A DNA stretch of 64,000 nucleotides from assembly GCF_039634785.1 (NCBI RefSeq), contig NZ_JBBIAB010000013.1:62001-126000 (forward strand). The letters are read 5' to 3'. How positions within the stretch are numbered: position 1 is the stretch's first letter; every line of letters begins with the position of its first letter. The notes below the pieces were generated by a model that had not been told where the DNA came from, did not search any database, and saw only the letters and a program-made list of their open reading frames with translations. The DNA is from Tistrella mobilis (GTDB lineage Bacteria > Pseudomonadota > Alphaproteobacteria > Tistrellales > Tistrellaceae). Position numbers and translations under genes: made by a program. Of this stretch, positions 45,575 through 54,482 are shown piece by piece.

Positions 45575-48500
45575 ATGGGCCGCGCGGCACGCGTCGGGGA
45601 CGCCATCGCCCATTCCCACAAGCTGGCGGGGTTCCTGATCGGTGCCGCGATCGGCATCGGCATCGGCCTCGCCATCGGTTTTGCGGTCGCGACCGGCGGT
45701 CTCGGCGCGCTGATCCTGGGGGCGGTGGCCGGGGCGGCGATTTCCTACGCCACCGAATCGATCGGCTCGGCCATCGGCGACAGTATGATGGGGCCATCGA
45801 CAGGGGCGATCACCGTGGGTGCGCCCACGGTGCTGGTCAACAACCGCCCGCTCGCCATCGCCATGGATGGCCAGGCGAGCTGTTCGAAGGAACCCACCCC
45901 GAACGCCCCCGTGGCCCAGGGCTCGGAAATCGTCTTCGCCGAGAACTGGAACGCGGCGCGCGAGGGCGACAAGATCCAGTGCGACGCCAAGATCACCGAA
46001 GGCTCCGACGATGTGAAGATCGGCGGCCCCCAGGCGACGGTGATGGAGATCGACGATGGCATCCCGCTCTGGGCCGAGGTGCTGGTGATCGCCGCCGGCT
46101 TCATCGGCCCGGGCGGCGTGAAGGGGCTGTTCAAGCTGGCCGGGCGCGGCGGGCTCAAGGCCGCGATCCGCGGTGCCGGCCAGTCGATCCGCGGTGCCTC
46201 GCGCGCCATCGTGACCGGCATGACCCGGGCGCGGGGCCTGGCCTCGGCGGGCGCGCGGCGCATGGCTCAGGCCGCGCGCGGCATGCCCGGCCGCATCCGC
46301 CAGTTCCTGAAGGATCCGGTCGACATGGCGACCGGCGACTGGGTGGACTGGCGCACCGACATCGCCGTTCCGGGCGTGCTGCCGCTGGAACTGACCCGCC
46401 TGCACCGGTCGGGTGCGGCGGGCGCCACCGGCGGTTTCGGCCGGCGCTGGACCGACAGCTGGTCACAGCGCCTGCTGCATGATGCCGGCCAGGATGCCCT
46501 GGTCTGGCTGACCGAAGACGGCAGCGAACTGGCCTTCCCCTGGCCCGGCCATTGGGGCGACGGCGAAAACCCGCTGCATCCGGGCTGGGTGATGGAGGTG
46601 CGGGGGCCCGAGACCACCATTCGCGACCTGCCCTCGGGCCGCTGGTGGGCCTTCCCGACGCCGGATGTGGAGCCGGCCCGGCTGGCGCTGGCCGGCGCGC
46701 GGGCGCGCGACGCGCTCGCCCCCGCCAACGACCATGCCGCCCCGCCGGCCTATGTGATCGCGATGGGCGATGCCTATGGCAACCGCATCGATCTGGACCG
46801 CGACTCCGCCGGCCGGTTGCGCGCCGTGCGCCATACCGATGGCCATCATCTTCGGGTCGAAACCCTGCCCGACGGCCGCTATCTGTCGGTCGATCTGGTC
46901 TCGGACCCGGCCGGTGCCGATTTTTCGCCGATCCGCCTGCTGACCTGCCGCTTCGATGCGCGCGGCCATCTGACCTTCGTCGATGCCCGCACCACCGGCA
47001 TCTACCGCTATGAAACCGATGCCACAGGCCGGGTGACCCGCTGGTCGGATGGCGGCAGCACCTGGTCCGAGCTGTTCTACGACGATGCCGACCGGGTGGT
47101 GGAAACCCGCGCCGCCGACGGGCTCTACGGCGCCCGCTTCGCCTATGACGATGCGGCGGGCACCGTCACCTGCCTGGCCGATGACGGCGCGGTCACCACC
47201 CACACCCATGATGCGCTGGGCCGGCTGATCCGCTCTGTCGATCCCGAAGGCGGGGTGACGGAACAGATCTGGGGGCCGCGCGGCGATCTGGAAGCCGTGA
47301 TCGACCCGCTGGGCCGGCGCAGCCGCTATACCCATGACCGTTTCGGCAATCTGACCGGCATCACCCATCCCGACGGCAGCACCGAAATCCTGGACTACGA
47401 CGCCGAAGGTCGCCCGGTCGCGATCACCGATGCGCTGGGCAATCGCTGGCGCCAGACCCGCGACGACACGGGCCGGCTGACCGCGGCCATCGACCCCGAA
47501 GGCGGCGAGATGCGCTGGCGCTATGACGCCACAGGCCGGGTGACCGCCATCGCCGCCGGCCCGGGTGCGGGCCAGCCCTTCGCCGTTACCCGGCTCAGCT
47601 ATGACACCGCCGGGCGGGTCACCGCGATCACCGATCCCACGGGCGCCACCAGCCGCTTCGCTTACGACCGGCTGGGCCAGGTGATGGTCAGCATCGACCC
47701 CGCCGGCGCCGTCACCCGGCTGCAGCGCGACGATCGCGGCCGGGTGGTGGCGGCGGATCTGCCCGATGGCGGCCGGATCACGGCGGAATACGACGGCGAG
47801 GGCAATCTCACCCGGCTGGTCGATCCCCTGGGCCGCGAGACCCGCAATGTCTATGGCGCTTTCGATCTGCTGCGCGAGACGGTGGATGCGACCGGTGCCG
47901 CCTATCGCATCGCCTATGACGGCGACGCCCGGCCGGTCGCGATCACCAACCCGCTGGGCGAGACCGCGACGCTCACCTGGGACCGCAACGGCCGGCTGAT
48001 CGCCGAGACCGATTTCGGCGGCCGCAGCTGGACCTATCTGCGCGATGCCGCCGGCCGGATGATCGAGCGGCACGAGCCGGATGGCGACATCCGCCGCTTC
48101 AGCTATGACGAGGCCGACCGGCTGATCGCCGAAGAAACCGCCTCGGGCATCCGCCGCTATGGCTGGGACGCCGCCGGCCGGCCGGTGCGCGCCGAAGAGG
48201 GCGGCCATGTCACCGAATGGCGCCATGATGCGCTGGGCCGGGTGGTGGCCGAAATCCAGGACGGGCTGGAAGTGGCGATCAGCCATGCCGGCGCCGGGCC
48301 GCGCAGCCGGGTGACGACCCCCTGGGGCGCCACCGGCTTCACCTGGGATCCGGCCGGCCGGCTGAAGGGCCTGACCGCCGGCCCCGGGACGCTCGCCTTC
48401 AGCTTCGATGCGCTGGGCCGCGAGACGCTGCGCCAGGATCCGCAGGGCTTCACCCTGGCCCAGAGCCACGACCCGGCCGGCCGGTTGACCGGCCAGCGCG

Positions 48501-50080
48501 TCACCGGCGGGGCGGATGCCCGGCCGGTGGTCGACCGGCGCTGGCGCTGGGACGTCGCCGGCCAGCCGGTCGCGATCAGCGATGCCCGCTGGCCCGAACA
48601 GCGCTTCACCTATGACGGCCGCGGCCAGATCGCCCGCGCCCTGCCCGGCCGGCCCCAGGGCTCGGCCCAGGTGGAGGCCTTCGTCTACGACGCCGCCCGC
48701 AACCTGGCCGGCCGCGGCCGCGACCTGCCGGAGGGGGCCGAGACCACGGCGGCACGGCCCGGCAGCCCGCCCGACATCGCCCCATCTGCCGGCCTGGACC
48801 GGTGGCGGCTGGGCCCCGGCGGCGCGATCCTGGCCCGCGGCCATACCCGCTATGCTTACGACGCCCGCGGCCGCCTGGTCACCCGGCGCACCGACCGCCC
48901 GGGCTTCCGCCCGGAAATCTGGCGCTATGTCTGGGATGATCGCGACCGGCTGACCGGGGTGATCCGCCCCGACGGCAGCCGCTGGGCCTATGGCTATGAC
49001 GCGCTCGACCGCCGCATCCTGCGCCGCCGCGTCGATGCGGGCGGCAGCGTGGCGGGGGGCAGCGTGGCGGGGGGCAGCGTGGCGGGGGGCAAGGCGGCGA
49101 GCGCAGCCAGCCCCGACGCCGTCCGCTATCTCTGGGAAGGCGACCGGCTGGTGGCCGAACTGCCGCTGGATGCCGCCGGCCGGCCCGATGCCGCCAGGGC
49201 GACGCTCTGGCATTACGCCCCGGGCGAGATCGTGCCCCTGGCCCGCCAGCAGGGTGAGCGGCTGTGGTATGTGATCACCGACCAGATCGGCCTCGCCCGC
49301 GAACTCGTCACCGCCGACGGCCGCCTGGGCTGGGCCGCCGCCCACGACCCCTGGGGCGCCGTCAACGACAACGCCACCCCGGACCCCGACGCCGCCACCG
49401 ACTGCCCCCTGCGCTTCCCCGGCCAGTGGCACGACCCCGAAACCGGCCTCCACTACAACCGCCACCGCTATTACGACCCCGAAACCGGGCAGTATCTGTC
49501 GCCGGATCCGATCGGGTTGCATGGCGGCCCCCGCCCCCAGGCCTATGTCGAAAGCCCCACCGAACTGGCGGATCCGCTGGGGCTGAAGCCCTGCCCCACC
49601 ATGCTCGCCCGTGGTCAGGCCGCCCTCCGCAACCTCCAGCCCGGCGAGGGCCTGCGCCCCGCCATGCTCGGCCTGGAGACGATTGCGGACAACCCGCGTC
49701 TGTTGCAGCATTGGAATGATGCGTTGCGCGCCAAAGGCACAAGCCCCTTCGGAAACTCCTACACGAGATATCTTGAGCATCTCGCCAACGGCCTCGAACC
49801 AAGCAAGAAGATGCTGGATGACGCTTTTGGCGCCGTAAGTAAGGAATTCAAAAAACTTGCCCGATCAGACGGCTTCAACATTGCCGAGGTACATCACTGG
49901 AATTTTCCAAAGAATACTTTCTCGACGCAGGTACTCGATGCGCGAAATCTGGTACCGACTAAGACTCGTGCCGAGCACGAAGCACTCCACCAACTCACGA
50001 CATCTGGGCAGCTGTTCTCCGGGCCCATCCAACAGCTGCATGAAATAAAACTCGACCAATGGATGAGCGTTCTAGAATAA
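45575..50080 (+). CDS. rhs: PAAR-Rhs T6SS effector with C-terminal HNH-like nuclease tip
   Basis: The protein has 1501 residues. N-terminal PrePAAR-type start (MGRAARVGDAIAHSHKLAG) and two membrane segments (about 18-37 and 41-60) precede a PAAR region (about 68-150). A second hydrophobic part (about 165-190) leads to the Rhs shell with dozens of YD repeats (about 250-1330) and the core end YYDPETGQYLSPDPIGL, then DPLGL. The variable tip (about 1338-1501) is less GC-rich and contains VHHWNFPKN (about 1439-1447) followed by ARNLVPTKTRAEHEALHQL, resembling HNH/EndoVII-type nuclease toxins. Chaperone gene upstream; immunity candidates downstream. A 15-base triplication near 49043-49090 lengthens one linker. 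Confidence 0.93.
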   Translation: MGRAARVGDAIAHSHKLAGFLIGAAIGIGIGLAIGFAVATGGLGALILGAVAGAAISYATESIGSAIGDSMMGPSTGAITVGAPTVLVNNRPLAIAMDGQASCSKEPTPNAPVAQGSEIVFAENWNAAREGDKIQCDAKITEGSDDVKIGGPQATVMEIDDGIPLWAEVLVIAAGFIGPGGVKGLFKLAGRGGLKAAIRGAGQSIRGASRAIVTGMTRARGLASAGARRMAQAARGMPGRIRQFLKDPVDMATGDWVDWRTDIAVPGVLPLELTRLHRSGAAGATGGFGRRWTDSWSQRLLHDAGQDALVWLTEDGSELAFPWPGHWGDGENPLHPGWVMEVRGPETTIRDLPSGRWWAFPTPDVEPARLALAGARARDALAPANDHAAPPAYVIAMGDAYGNRIDLDRDSAGRLRAVRHTDGHHLRVETLPDGRYLSVDLVSDPAGADFSPIRLLTCRFDARGHLTFVDARTTGIYRYETDATGRVTRWSDGGSTWSELFYDDADRVVETRAADGLYGARFAYDDAAGTVTCLADDGAVTTHTHDALGRLIRSVDPEGGVTEQIWGPRGDLEAVIDPLGRRSRYTHDRFGNLTGITHPDGSTEILDYDAEGRPVAITDALGNRWRQTRDDTGRLTAAIDPEGGEMRWRYDATGRVTAIAAGPGAGQPFAVTRLSYDTAGRVTAITDPTGATSRFAYDRLGQVMVSIDPAGAVTRLQRDDRGRVVAADLPDGGRITAEYDGEGNLTRLVDPLGRETRNVYGAFDLLRETVDATGAAYRIAYDGDARPVAITNPLGETATLTWDRNGRLIAETDFGGRSWTYLRDAAGRMIERHEPDGDIRRFSYDEADRLIAEETASGIRRYGWDAAGRPVRAEEGGHVTEWRHDALGRVVAEIQDGLEVAISHAGAGPRSRVTTPWGATGFTWDPAGRLKGLTAGPGTLAFSFDALGRETLRQDPQGFTLAQSHDPAGRLTGQRVTGGADARPVVDRRWRWDVAGQPVAISDARWPEQRFTYDGRGQIARALPGRPQGSAQVEAFVYDAARNLAGRGRDLPEGAETTAARPGSPPDIAPSAGLDRWRLGPGGAILARGHTRYAYDARGRLVTRRTDRPGFRPEIWRYVWDDRDRLTGVIRPDGSRWAYGYDALDRRILRRRVDAGGSVAGGSVAGGSVAGGKAASAASPDAVRYLWEGDRLVAELPLDAAGRPDAARATLWHYAPGEIVPLARQQGERLWYVITDQIGLARELVTADGRLGWAAAHDPWGAVNDNATPDPDAATDCPLRFPGQWHDPETGLHYNRHRYYDPETGQYLSPDPIGLHGGPRPQAYVESPTELADPLGLKPCPTMLARGQAALRNLQPGEGLRPAMLGLETIADNPRLLQHWNDALRAKGTSPFGNSYTRYLEHLANGLEPSKKMLDDAFGAVSKEFKKLARSDGFNIAEVHHWNFPKNTFSTQVLDARNLVPTKTRAEHEALHQLTTSGQLFSGPIQQLHEIKLDQWMSVLE

Positions 50081-50097
50081 GTATAGGCTGGTCTCAA

Positions 50098-50928
50098 ATG
50101 TATGAAGACATCGTAAGAAATCTCCACGCTCGTGAATGGATTTCGGATTTCCAAAATGGCGCTCTTCTATCGGATGCATTTCAGGGAGAAAATCGGCCGC
50201 CCGACTGGTACGGCTGCCCGCCAGGATTGATTCCGCTGACAAGCGACGGGTCCGGCCCGGTCTATATTGGGGTCTGGGTCCGTTGGTTCGAAGAGCCACG
50301 ACGACACACCTATGTGATGTGTTCCGTAGAAAACGGGCATCTCCTTCGGGAAATCGCACGGACGGATGAACAGTTCTCGGTGTGGCTGACCCTCAGGGCC
50401 ATTGCCTTCGAGGGCGCGATCACCGATGAAATCGTCACCTTCTGCAAGGAAACCGGGCCGCTTTCTGTTTCGGATATCGAGGCACATGCCAGGGCCTTTG
50501 GCGATGATCCCGAGCGACTGACGGATCTGCCGATGTTTCGCGACCAGCGCCCAAACGACATCGGCCCCGAAGCTGTCGCGACTTACGGCGTCCTCCACCC
50601 CCAACACACCGACCCCGCGCGTTTCCGCGACGCCTGTTGGTTCGAACTCAGCGAAGAGCAACAGCGCATCGCCCTCGATCATGCCGACGCCGCCCCCTGG
50701 CTGCGGCGTGATGCGCCTGTGGCCCGGCTTTTCGACGGCTATCTCAGTAGCGGCCGTCAGGCCGAAGCCTGGGCCACGCTCAACAGCACCGGCTGGTCTC
50801 TGCCCGACGCCCGCGCCGCGGCAGAGCGGCTGGCGGCCGCCACCGACCTGCCAGGGCTGGCGCTTCAGCTGAGAGCCTGGATCGCGTTTTCGCAGCAGAC
50901 GGATATCCCGGAGCGTTATGGATACTGA
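50098..50928 (+). CDS. Immunity-like protein, family copy A (probable immunity to the Rhs tip)
   Basis: This is a 276-residue protein directly behind the Rhs gene. The N-terminal part has DWYGCPPGLIPLTSDGSGPV (about 39-58), a pattern I associate with immunity-type proteins in polymorphic-toxin loci; the C-terminal part (about 195-276) is a separate helical module. I prefer the ATG at 50098, which aligns with starts of the paralogues; an ATG at 50059 inside the Rhs gene is also in frame. Its position makes it the best candidate to neutralise the Rhs nuclease. Its last 222 bases are duplicated at 53242-53463. Confidence 0.75.
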   Translation: MYEDIVRNLHAREWISDFQNGALLSDAFQGENRPPDWYGCPPGLIPLTSDGSGPVYIGVWVRWFEEPRRHTYVMCSVENGHLLREIARTDEQFSVWLTLRAIAFEGAITDEIVTFCKETGPLSVSDIEAHARAFGDDPERLTDLPMFRDQRPNDIGPEAVATYGVLHPQHTDPARFRDACWFELSEEQQRIALDHADAAPWLRRDAPVARLFDGYLSSGRQAEAWATLNSTGWSLPDARAAAERLAAATDLPGLALQLRAWIAFSQQTDIPERYGY

Positions 50929-50930
50929 CG
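50709..50930 (+). repeat. 222-base direct repeat, left copy
   Basis: This stretch, covering the end of copy A and the first bases of copy B, recurs at 53242-53463 with about a dozen differences by eye and no length change. The shared block extends past the copy A stop into ATGGATACTGACG, the start of copy B, so the duplication copied DNA across a gene boundary. Confidence 0.85.
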
Positions 50931-51778
50931 AAGCCTGCCCTATCGTGCCCTACGATCGCGTGATCGCCGATCTCGGCCTGCCCGCCTGGATCGGCGAGGT
51001 CCGCAGCGGCCGCTGGCTGGCGGACGCAATGGGATGGGACGCACCTGCAGACTGGTACACCTGCCCGCCGGCCCTCATCCCGCTGACGTCGAACGGATCC
51101 GGTCCGAGCTATGTCGGCATCTGGATCCGCTGGACAGCCGGAGGCCGCGCGCTGCACTTCGTACATGCGGGCCCGGAAGATCGCTTTCTGTTGAAAGAAG
51201 ACGCACTGACGACGGAGCAATTTGCGGCCCGTCTGGCCATGCATGCGATGTCGGCAGTTGATGACGTAACCGATGGCATCCGCGCCTTCGCCGCGGCCGC
51301 AGGCATCGCCGATCTGGATGCGCTCGACCAACACACGAGCAACTACAGCGACCAGTCTGACGATCTCGTCCATCTGCCGCTCTTCGACACCCCACGCCCG
51401 GCCACCGCTCGTGCTGATGGGCTATCCCGCAAGGGCATCACCCCCTTTGCCGCCGACACGCCCTCGCCCGAGGAACCCGGCGCCGCCTGGTTCGAACTCT
51501 CCGGCGCCCGCCGCGCCGCCCTGGCCGACGATCCTGCCGCCGCCCCCTGGCAGCGCCGCAACGCGCCGGTCGAGGCGCTGTTCGCCGATGCCATGGCCCG
51601 GGGCGACCATCTCCGCGCCTGGGCGATCCTGAACAGCACCGGCTGGAAACTGCCCGCCGCCCGCAAGGCCGCCACCGATCTGGCGGCAGCCGTGGCCGAT
51701 CCGGTCATCGCGGCGCAGCTCAGGGCCTGGGTGGATTTCTCGCAGAGGTCGTTCGATCCGGATCGGGAGGATTATTGA
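50918..51778 (+). CDS. Immunity-like protein, family copy B
   Basis: This 286-residue paralogue of the preceding protein has LGLPAWIGEVRSGRWLADAM (about 19-38), DWYTCPPALIPLTSNGSGPS (about 45-64) and the C-terminal module ending in QLRAWVDFSQ..DREDY. Its ATG overlaps the end of copy A by 11 bases, so they are translated together. Two complete copies with clear divergence suggest protection against different Rhs tips, one perhaps from a past or rival strain. The toxin it neutralises is not evident here. Confidence 0.75.
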   Translation: MDTDEACPIVPYDRVIADLGLPAWIGEVRSGRWLADAMGWDAPADWYTCPPALIPLTSNGSGPSYVGIWIRWTAGGRALHFVHAGPEDRFLLKEDALTTEQFAARLAMHAMSAVDDVTDGIRAFAAAAGIADLDALDQHTSNYSDQSDDLVHLPLFDTPRPATARADGLSRKGITPFAADTPSPEEPGAAWFELSGARRAALADDPAAAPWQRRNAPVEALFADAMARGDHLRAWAILNSTGWKLPAARKAATDLAAAVADPVIAAQLRAWVDFSQRSFDPDREDY

Positions 51779-51828
51779 GCGGCGGCGTCATGGGGAACGT
51801 CGCCTCTTAGTCTCAGGGTGAGGACGAC

Positions 51829-52214
51829 ATGAACACCTATGGCGCCTTACTGGCAGAATCGGGACTCCCCGCATGGCTTCACGACGTCAGCCAGGGTGCC
51901 TTCCGCTTTCAGGCCGACATCGGCTACGACGCGCCGGCAGCGTGGTACACCTGCCCGCCCGCGCTTATTCCTTTGGCGTCGGATAGTTCAATGCCGGACT
52001 ATCTGGGGATCTGGACACGGTGGTTCAGCAAGGATCCGTACCTCCATGTCGTGATCACGGGCCTTGAGGATCGTTTCCTGTTGCGGGAAATCGCCCTGAA
52101 TTTGCGACCTGGATCGTGACCAAAGCTGCCGGAGATTCGGACTTCACGAAGCAGATGACGGCGTGGTGCAGCTTTTCCGAAGACGCATTCATCCCCGAGT
52201 CCGATGCCTATTGA
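51829..52214 (+). pseudogene. Frameshifted relic of the immunity-like family (copy C)
   Basis: The frame from ATG 51829 (MNTYGALLAESGLPAWLHDV, then AWYTCPPALIPLASDSSMP) matches the N-terminal domain of copies A and B up to RFLLREIAL, then leaves the family and stops at 52119. Shifting frame at about 52098 restores similarity (EFATWIVTKAAGDSDF to the stop at 52214), consistent with loss of about 10 bases compared with copy B. The restored part has only the middle region and ends ESDAY, so the C-terminal module is also missing. A 96-residue truncated protein could still be made. Confidence 0.7.
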
Positions 52215-52349
52215 GACGCCCCGTGGAGGATCCACCCCCGTGGGGCGGCAGCCTCATGACACGCACAGGCATGGATCATCAAACGCCGCGCACCTTTTTC
52301 CGGCCGGGGGCGATCCGGAATCTGTCGTCAGAAATGAGAGGGCCGGACA

Positions 52350-52709
52350 ATGACCATCAAGCCGCAATCCGTCTCCATCTGGCTCGGCCATTTTGAGTCT
52401 GAAGAGGCGATGACCGGGTATTTTGATGAAGATTTCACGGAAGATGGGGATGCCATCCCGTCTCCCTTCCAAAGCTCATTCCACATCGGTTACGATCCTT
52501 ATAAATTCGAGGCAGCTATGTTCAAAGAGGCGTCGGAAATATCCTGTGCGCTGGAGGATGCCTCCTATTCAGAATATTACGCCGAGGATGTCAAAAAGAG
52601 TCTCACCACCCTCAGTTGGGCAAATACAATCTGCATTCTATTCGACTGTGATCCGCCCCAGAAGAAGAAGGACACGCACCTGACTCATATCCTTTACAAG
52701 AGAATTTGA
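52350..52709 (+). CDS. Imm22-type immunity protein
   Basis: This 119-residue acidic protein has the Imm22 pattern: VSIWLGHFESEEAMTGYFDE (about 8-27), EDGDAIPSPFQSSFHIGYDP (about 31-50) and a late CILFDCDPP. Imm22 proteins accompany nuclease-type polymorphic toxins. It is much less GC-rich than the genes around it, pointing to transfer. No toxin it would neutralise lies next to it, so it is probably an orphan immunity gene guarding against other strains. Confidence 0.8.
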   Translation: MTIKPQSVSIWLGHFESEEAMTGYFDEDFTEDGDAIPSPFQSSFHIGYDPYKFEAAMFKEASEISCALEDASYSEYYAEDVKKSLTTLSWANTICILFDCDPPQKKKDTHLTHILYKRI

Positions 52710-52797
52710 TGGACAGGGCTTTCATAAACCCCCTCGCCCGGACTTTCGGAAACGCGACCGGCTGTGGATATGACCGCCGCCCCGATCAGGCCTGCCC

Positions 52798-53220
52798 ATG
52801 ACTGAAGACGCGCCCCATTGCGAACGCTGCGGCACGCCGATGATCCCGCGTCACGATGCCACCACCCGCGGGCTGATCTGCCCGACTTGCGGCTGGTCGG
52901 TGGTGTCGACCGCGCTCTCTGCGGTACTCACCGACGATCGCCCCTGGCGCCTCTTCGCCGCGGGCTTCCCGACCACCGACCGGGACCGGCTCAAGGCCCT
53001 GGCGGAGGTGCGCGGGATCAATCTGGTCGAGGCGGCGAAACTGGTCCGCGCGATGGGCCCCGCCCCCGATACCCCCGTCTTCGAGGGCCGGGCGTCGGAG
53101 CTGGTGCAGCACATGGCCCGGCTGCGGGAGGCCGGCATCACGGTTGCGACCGATCCCGGGTTTCCGCACGACACGCCCGCCGCCCTTGCCGCGGCGCGGC
53201 GGGTGCGGGTGGCGCTATGA
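52798..53220 (+). CDS. Zinc-ribbon immunity-like protein
   Basis: This is a 140-residue protein. Two CxxC pairs form a zinc ribbon (CERCGTPM at about 8-15, CPTCGWSVVST at about 28-38), followed by an L7/L12-like alpha/beta part (DRDRLKALAEVRGINLVEAA, about 61-80) and GRASELVQHMARLREAGI. This pairing of a small ribbon with such a domain is, from memory, frequent among immunity-type proteins in toxin loci. The toxin it would act on is unknown. It lies between the Imm22 gene and the partial copy D. Confidence 0.65.
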   Translation: MTEDAPHCERCGTPMIPRHDATTRGLICPTCGWSVVSTALSAVLTDDRPWRLFAAGFPTTDRDRLKALAEVRGINLVEAAKLVRAMGPAPDTPVFEGRASELVQHMARLREAGITVATDPGFPHDTPAALAAARRVRVAL

Positions 53221-53230
53221 GGGGCATGTG

Positions 53231-53461
53231 ATGGACGGATATGATGCGCCTGTGGCCCGGCTTTTCGACGACTATCTCAGCAGCGGCCGTCAGGCCGAAG
53301 CCTGGGCCACGCTCAACAGCACCGGCTGGTCTCTGCCCGACGCCCGCGCCGCGGCAGAGTGGCTGGCGGCCGCCACCGATCGGCCTTTGCTGGCGCGTCA
53401 GCTGAGGGCCTGGATCGCGTTTTCGCAGCAGACGGATATCCCGGAGCGTTATGGATACTGA
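53231..53461 (+). pseudogene. Isolated C-terminal module of the immunity-like family (copy D)
   Basis: A 76-codon frame encodes only the C-terminal module of copy A (PVARLFDDYLSSGRQAEAWA through FSQQTDIPERYGY). The underlying 222 bases (53242-53463) are nearly identical to 50709-50930, so this is a recent partial duplication, not an independent gene. An ATG at 53231 and a GGGG run upstream could allow translation of the fragment. Confidence 0.75.
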
Positions 53462-53463
53462 CG
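53242..53463 (+). repeat. 222-base direct repeat, right copy
   Basis: This is the partner of 50709-50930, with the same length and only scattered substitutions, clustered around 53375-53395. It ends with the ATGGATACTGACG that in the left copy begins copy B; here what follows is unrelated. Confidence 0.85.
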
Positions 53464-53476
53464 GGAGAGACCGCCC

Positions 53477-53989
53477 ATGGCCGATGAGCACGGCATGCAG
53501 GCCGCCATACGGGAGAGCCTGGATTTCTTTCTGAGCGGCCGGATTCTGAACGGGCAGATATCCACCGGGCTGGATCATTATCCAAGACAGACCGGCCGCC
53601 TGGACGTCGACGAACTTATGAACAAGCATGTCTATCCAGAGACAGGCGAAACCTGGGACGACATGGAAGAGACGATCTTTCATGAATTGGAAAAGCAAAT
53701 GACCAAAATTGGCATTGCACAAGATTTTGATAACATATATCAAAAATACAATAATGATAATAAAAAGACCTTTATAAGGAATCGTGTGAAGAAAATATTT
53801 TCGGAAGATTTTCTCTTTTTCATCAACAGAATTGAAGCACATATCTTGTGCAAGGCCGCCTCGTCTCTCGTAAGGATGCACGAATCCTATTTCGCCGACA
53901 TCATGACCGTCTACCGGCTCGGCGGCATGCCATGCGGCTTCGAGGGTGCGCCGTTCAGGTCGAGATTGATCGTGTATGTGCCGTCCTGA
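53477..53989 (+). CDS. Immunity-like protein of the PCG(F/W)-x-G type
   Basis: This is a 170-residue protein. Its C-terminus (VYRLGGMPCGFEGAPFRSRLIVYVPS, here in two parts: VYRLGGMPCGFEG about 144-156, then LIVYV) recalls a family of small proteins found beside toxins, which end in a PCGW.G..P.G.LIVY-like motif. The stretch 53690-53830 is strikingly AT-rich compared with everything nearby, so the gene is probably a recent acquisition. No neighbouring toxin is present. Confidence 0.65.
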   Translation: MADEHGMQAAIRESLDFFLSGRILNGQISTGLDHYPRQTGRLDVDELMNKHVYPETGETWDDMEETIFHELEKQMTKIGIAQDFDNIYQKYNNDNKKTFIRNRVKKIFSEDFLFFINRIEAHILCKAASSLVRMHESYFADIMTVYRLGGMPCGFEGAPFRSRLIVYVPS

Positions 53990-54035
53990 ATGGCCTTCGG
54001 ATATCGGCCGCCCCCGTGACTGACCGAGGTGCATC

Positions 54036-54355
54036 ATGGATCTCTACACCCGCCTGCTCGCCGATCTCGGCCTGCCCGCCTGGATCGGTGAGGTTCGCAA
54101 CGGTCGCTGGCTGGCCGACGCCATGGTCTGGGAAGCGCCGGCCGACTGGTACACCTGCCCGCCCGCCCTTGTGCCGCTGACATCCGACGGCTCCGGTCCG
54201 CGCTATGTCGGGATCTGGGTGCGCTGGACCGATGCGGGCCGGTTCCTCCATTTCGTGGAAGCAGGGCCAGAGGATCGGTTTCTGCTGCAGGAAACGGCCC
54301 TCAGCTCGGGGCCTGGATGGCGTTTTCAGAGGATGAGGGGGATGATGACTATTGA
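54036..54355 (+). pseudogene. Internally deleted relic of the immunity-like family (copy E)
   Basis: From ATG 54036, residues 1-88 match copy B closely (LGLPAWIGEVRNGRWLADAM, DWYTCPPALVPLTSDGSGPR). After RFLLQETAL at about 54300 the DNA jumps straight to the family's last codons in another frame (CAGCTCGGGGCCTGG, giving QLGAWMAFSEDEGDDDY and a stop at 54355). Roughly 500 bases of the middle are missing, and the join causes a frameshift; the actual frame runs to 54431. Loss of function is likely unless the N-terminal part works alone. Confidence 0.75.
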
Positions 54356-54482
54356 ACCATCTCCGCGCGTCATATCCCGCCCGGGCGTCGGGGTAGCTTT
54401 CCGGCCATCCGGATTCGGACGAATTCATTGAAGTCGTATGATTGCGGACCATATCCTGAAGGTCCGATCAAGGAGGCAGCCC

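Noticed and set aside
46463..49780. An 1105-codon minus-strand frame opposite the Rhs shell
   Set aside because: The plus strand has regular YD repeats of an Rhs protein. The minus frame only mirrors their periodicity.
53231..53461. A genuine small immunity gene
   Set aside because: It matches only the last 75 residues of copy A at near-identical DNA level, so it is treated as a duplicated fragment.
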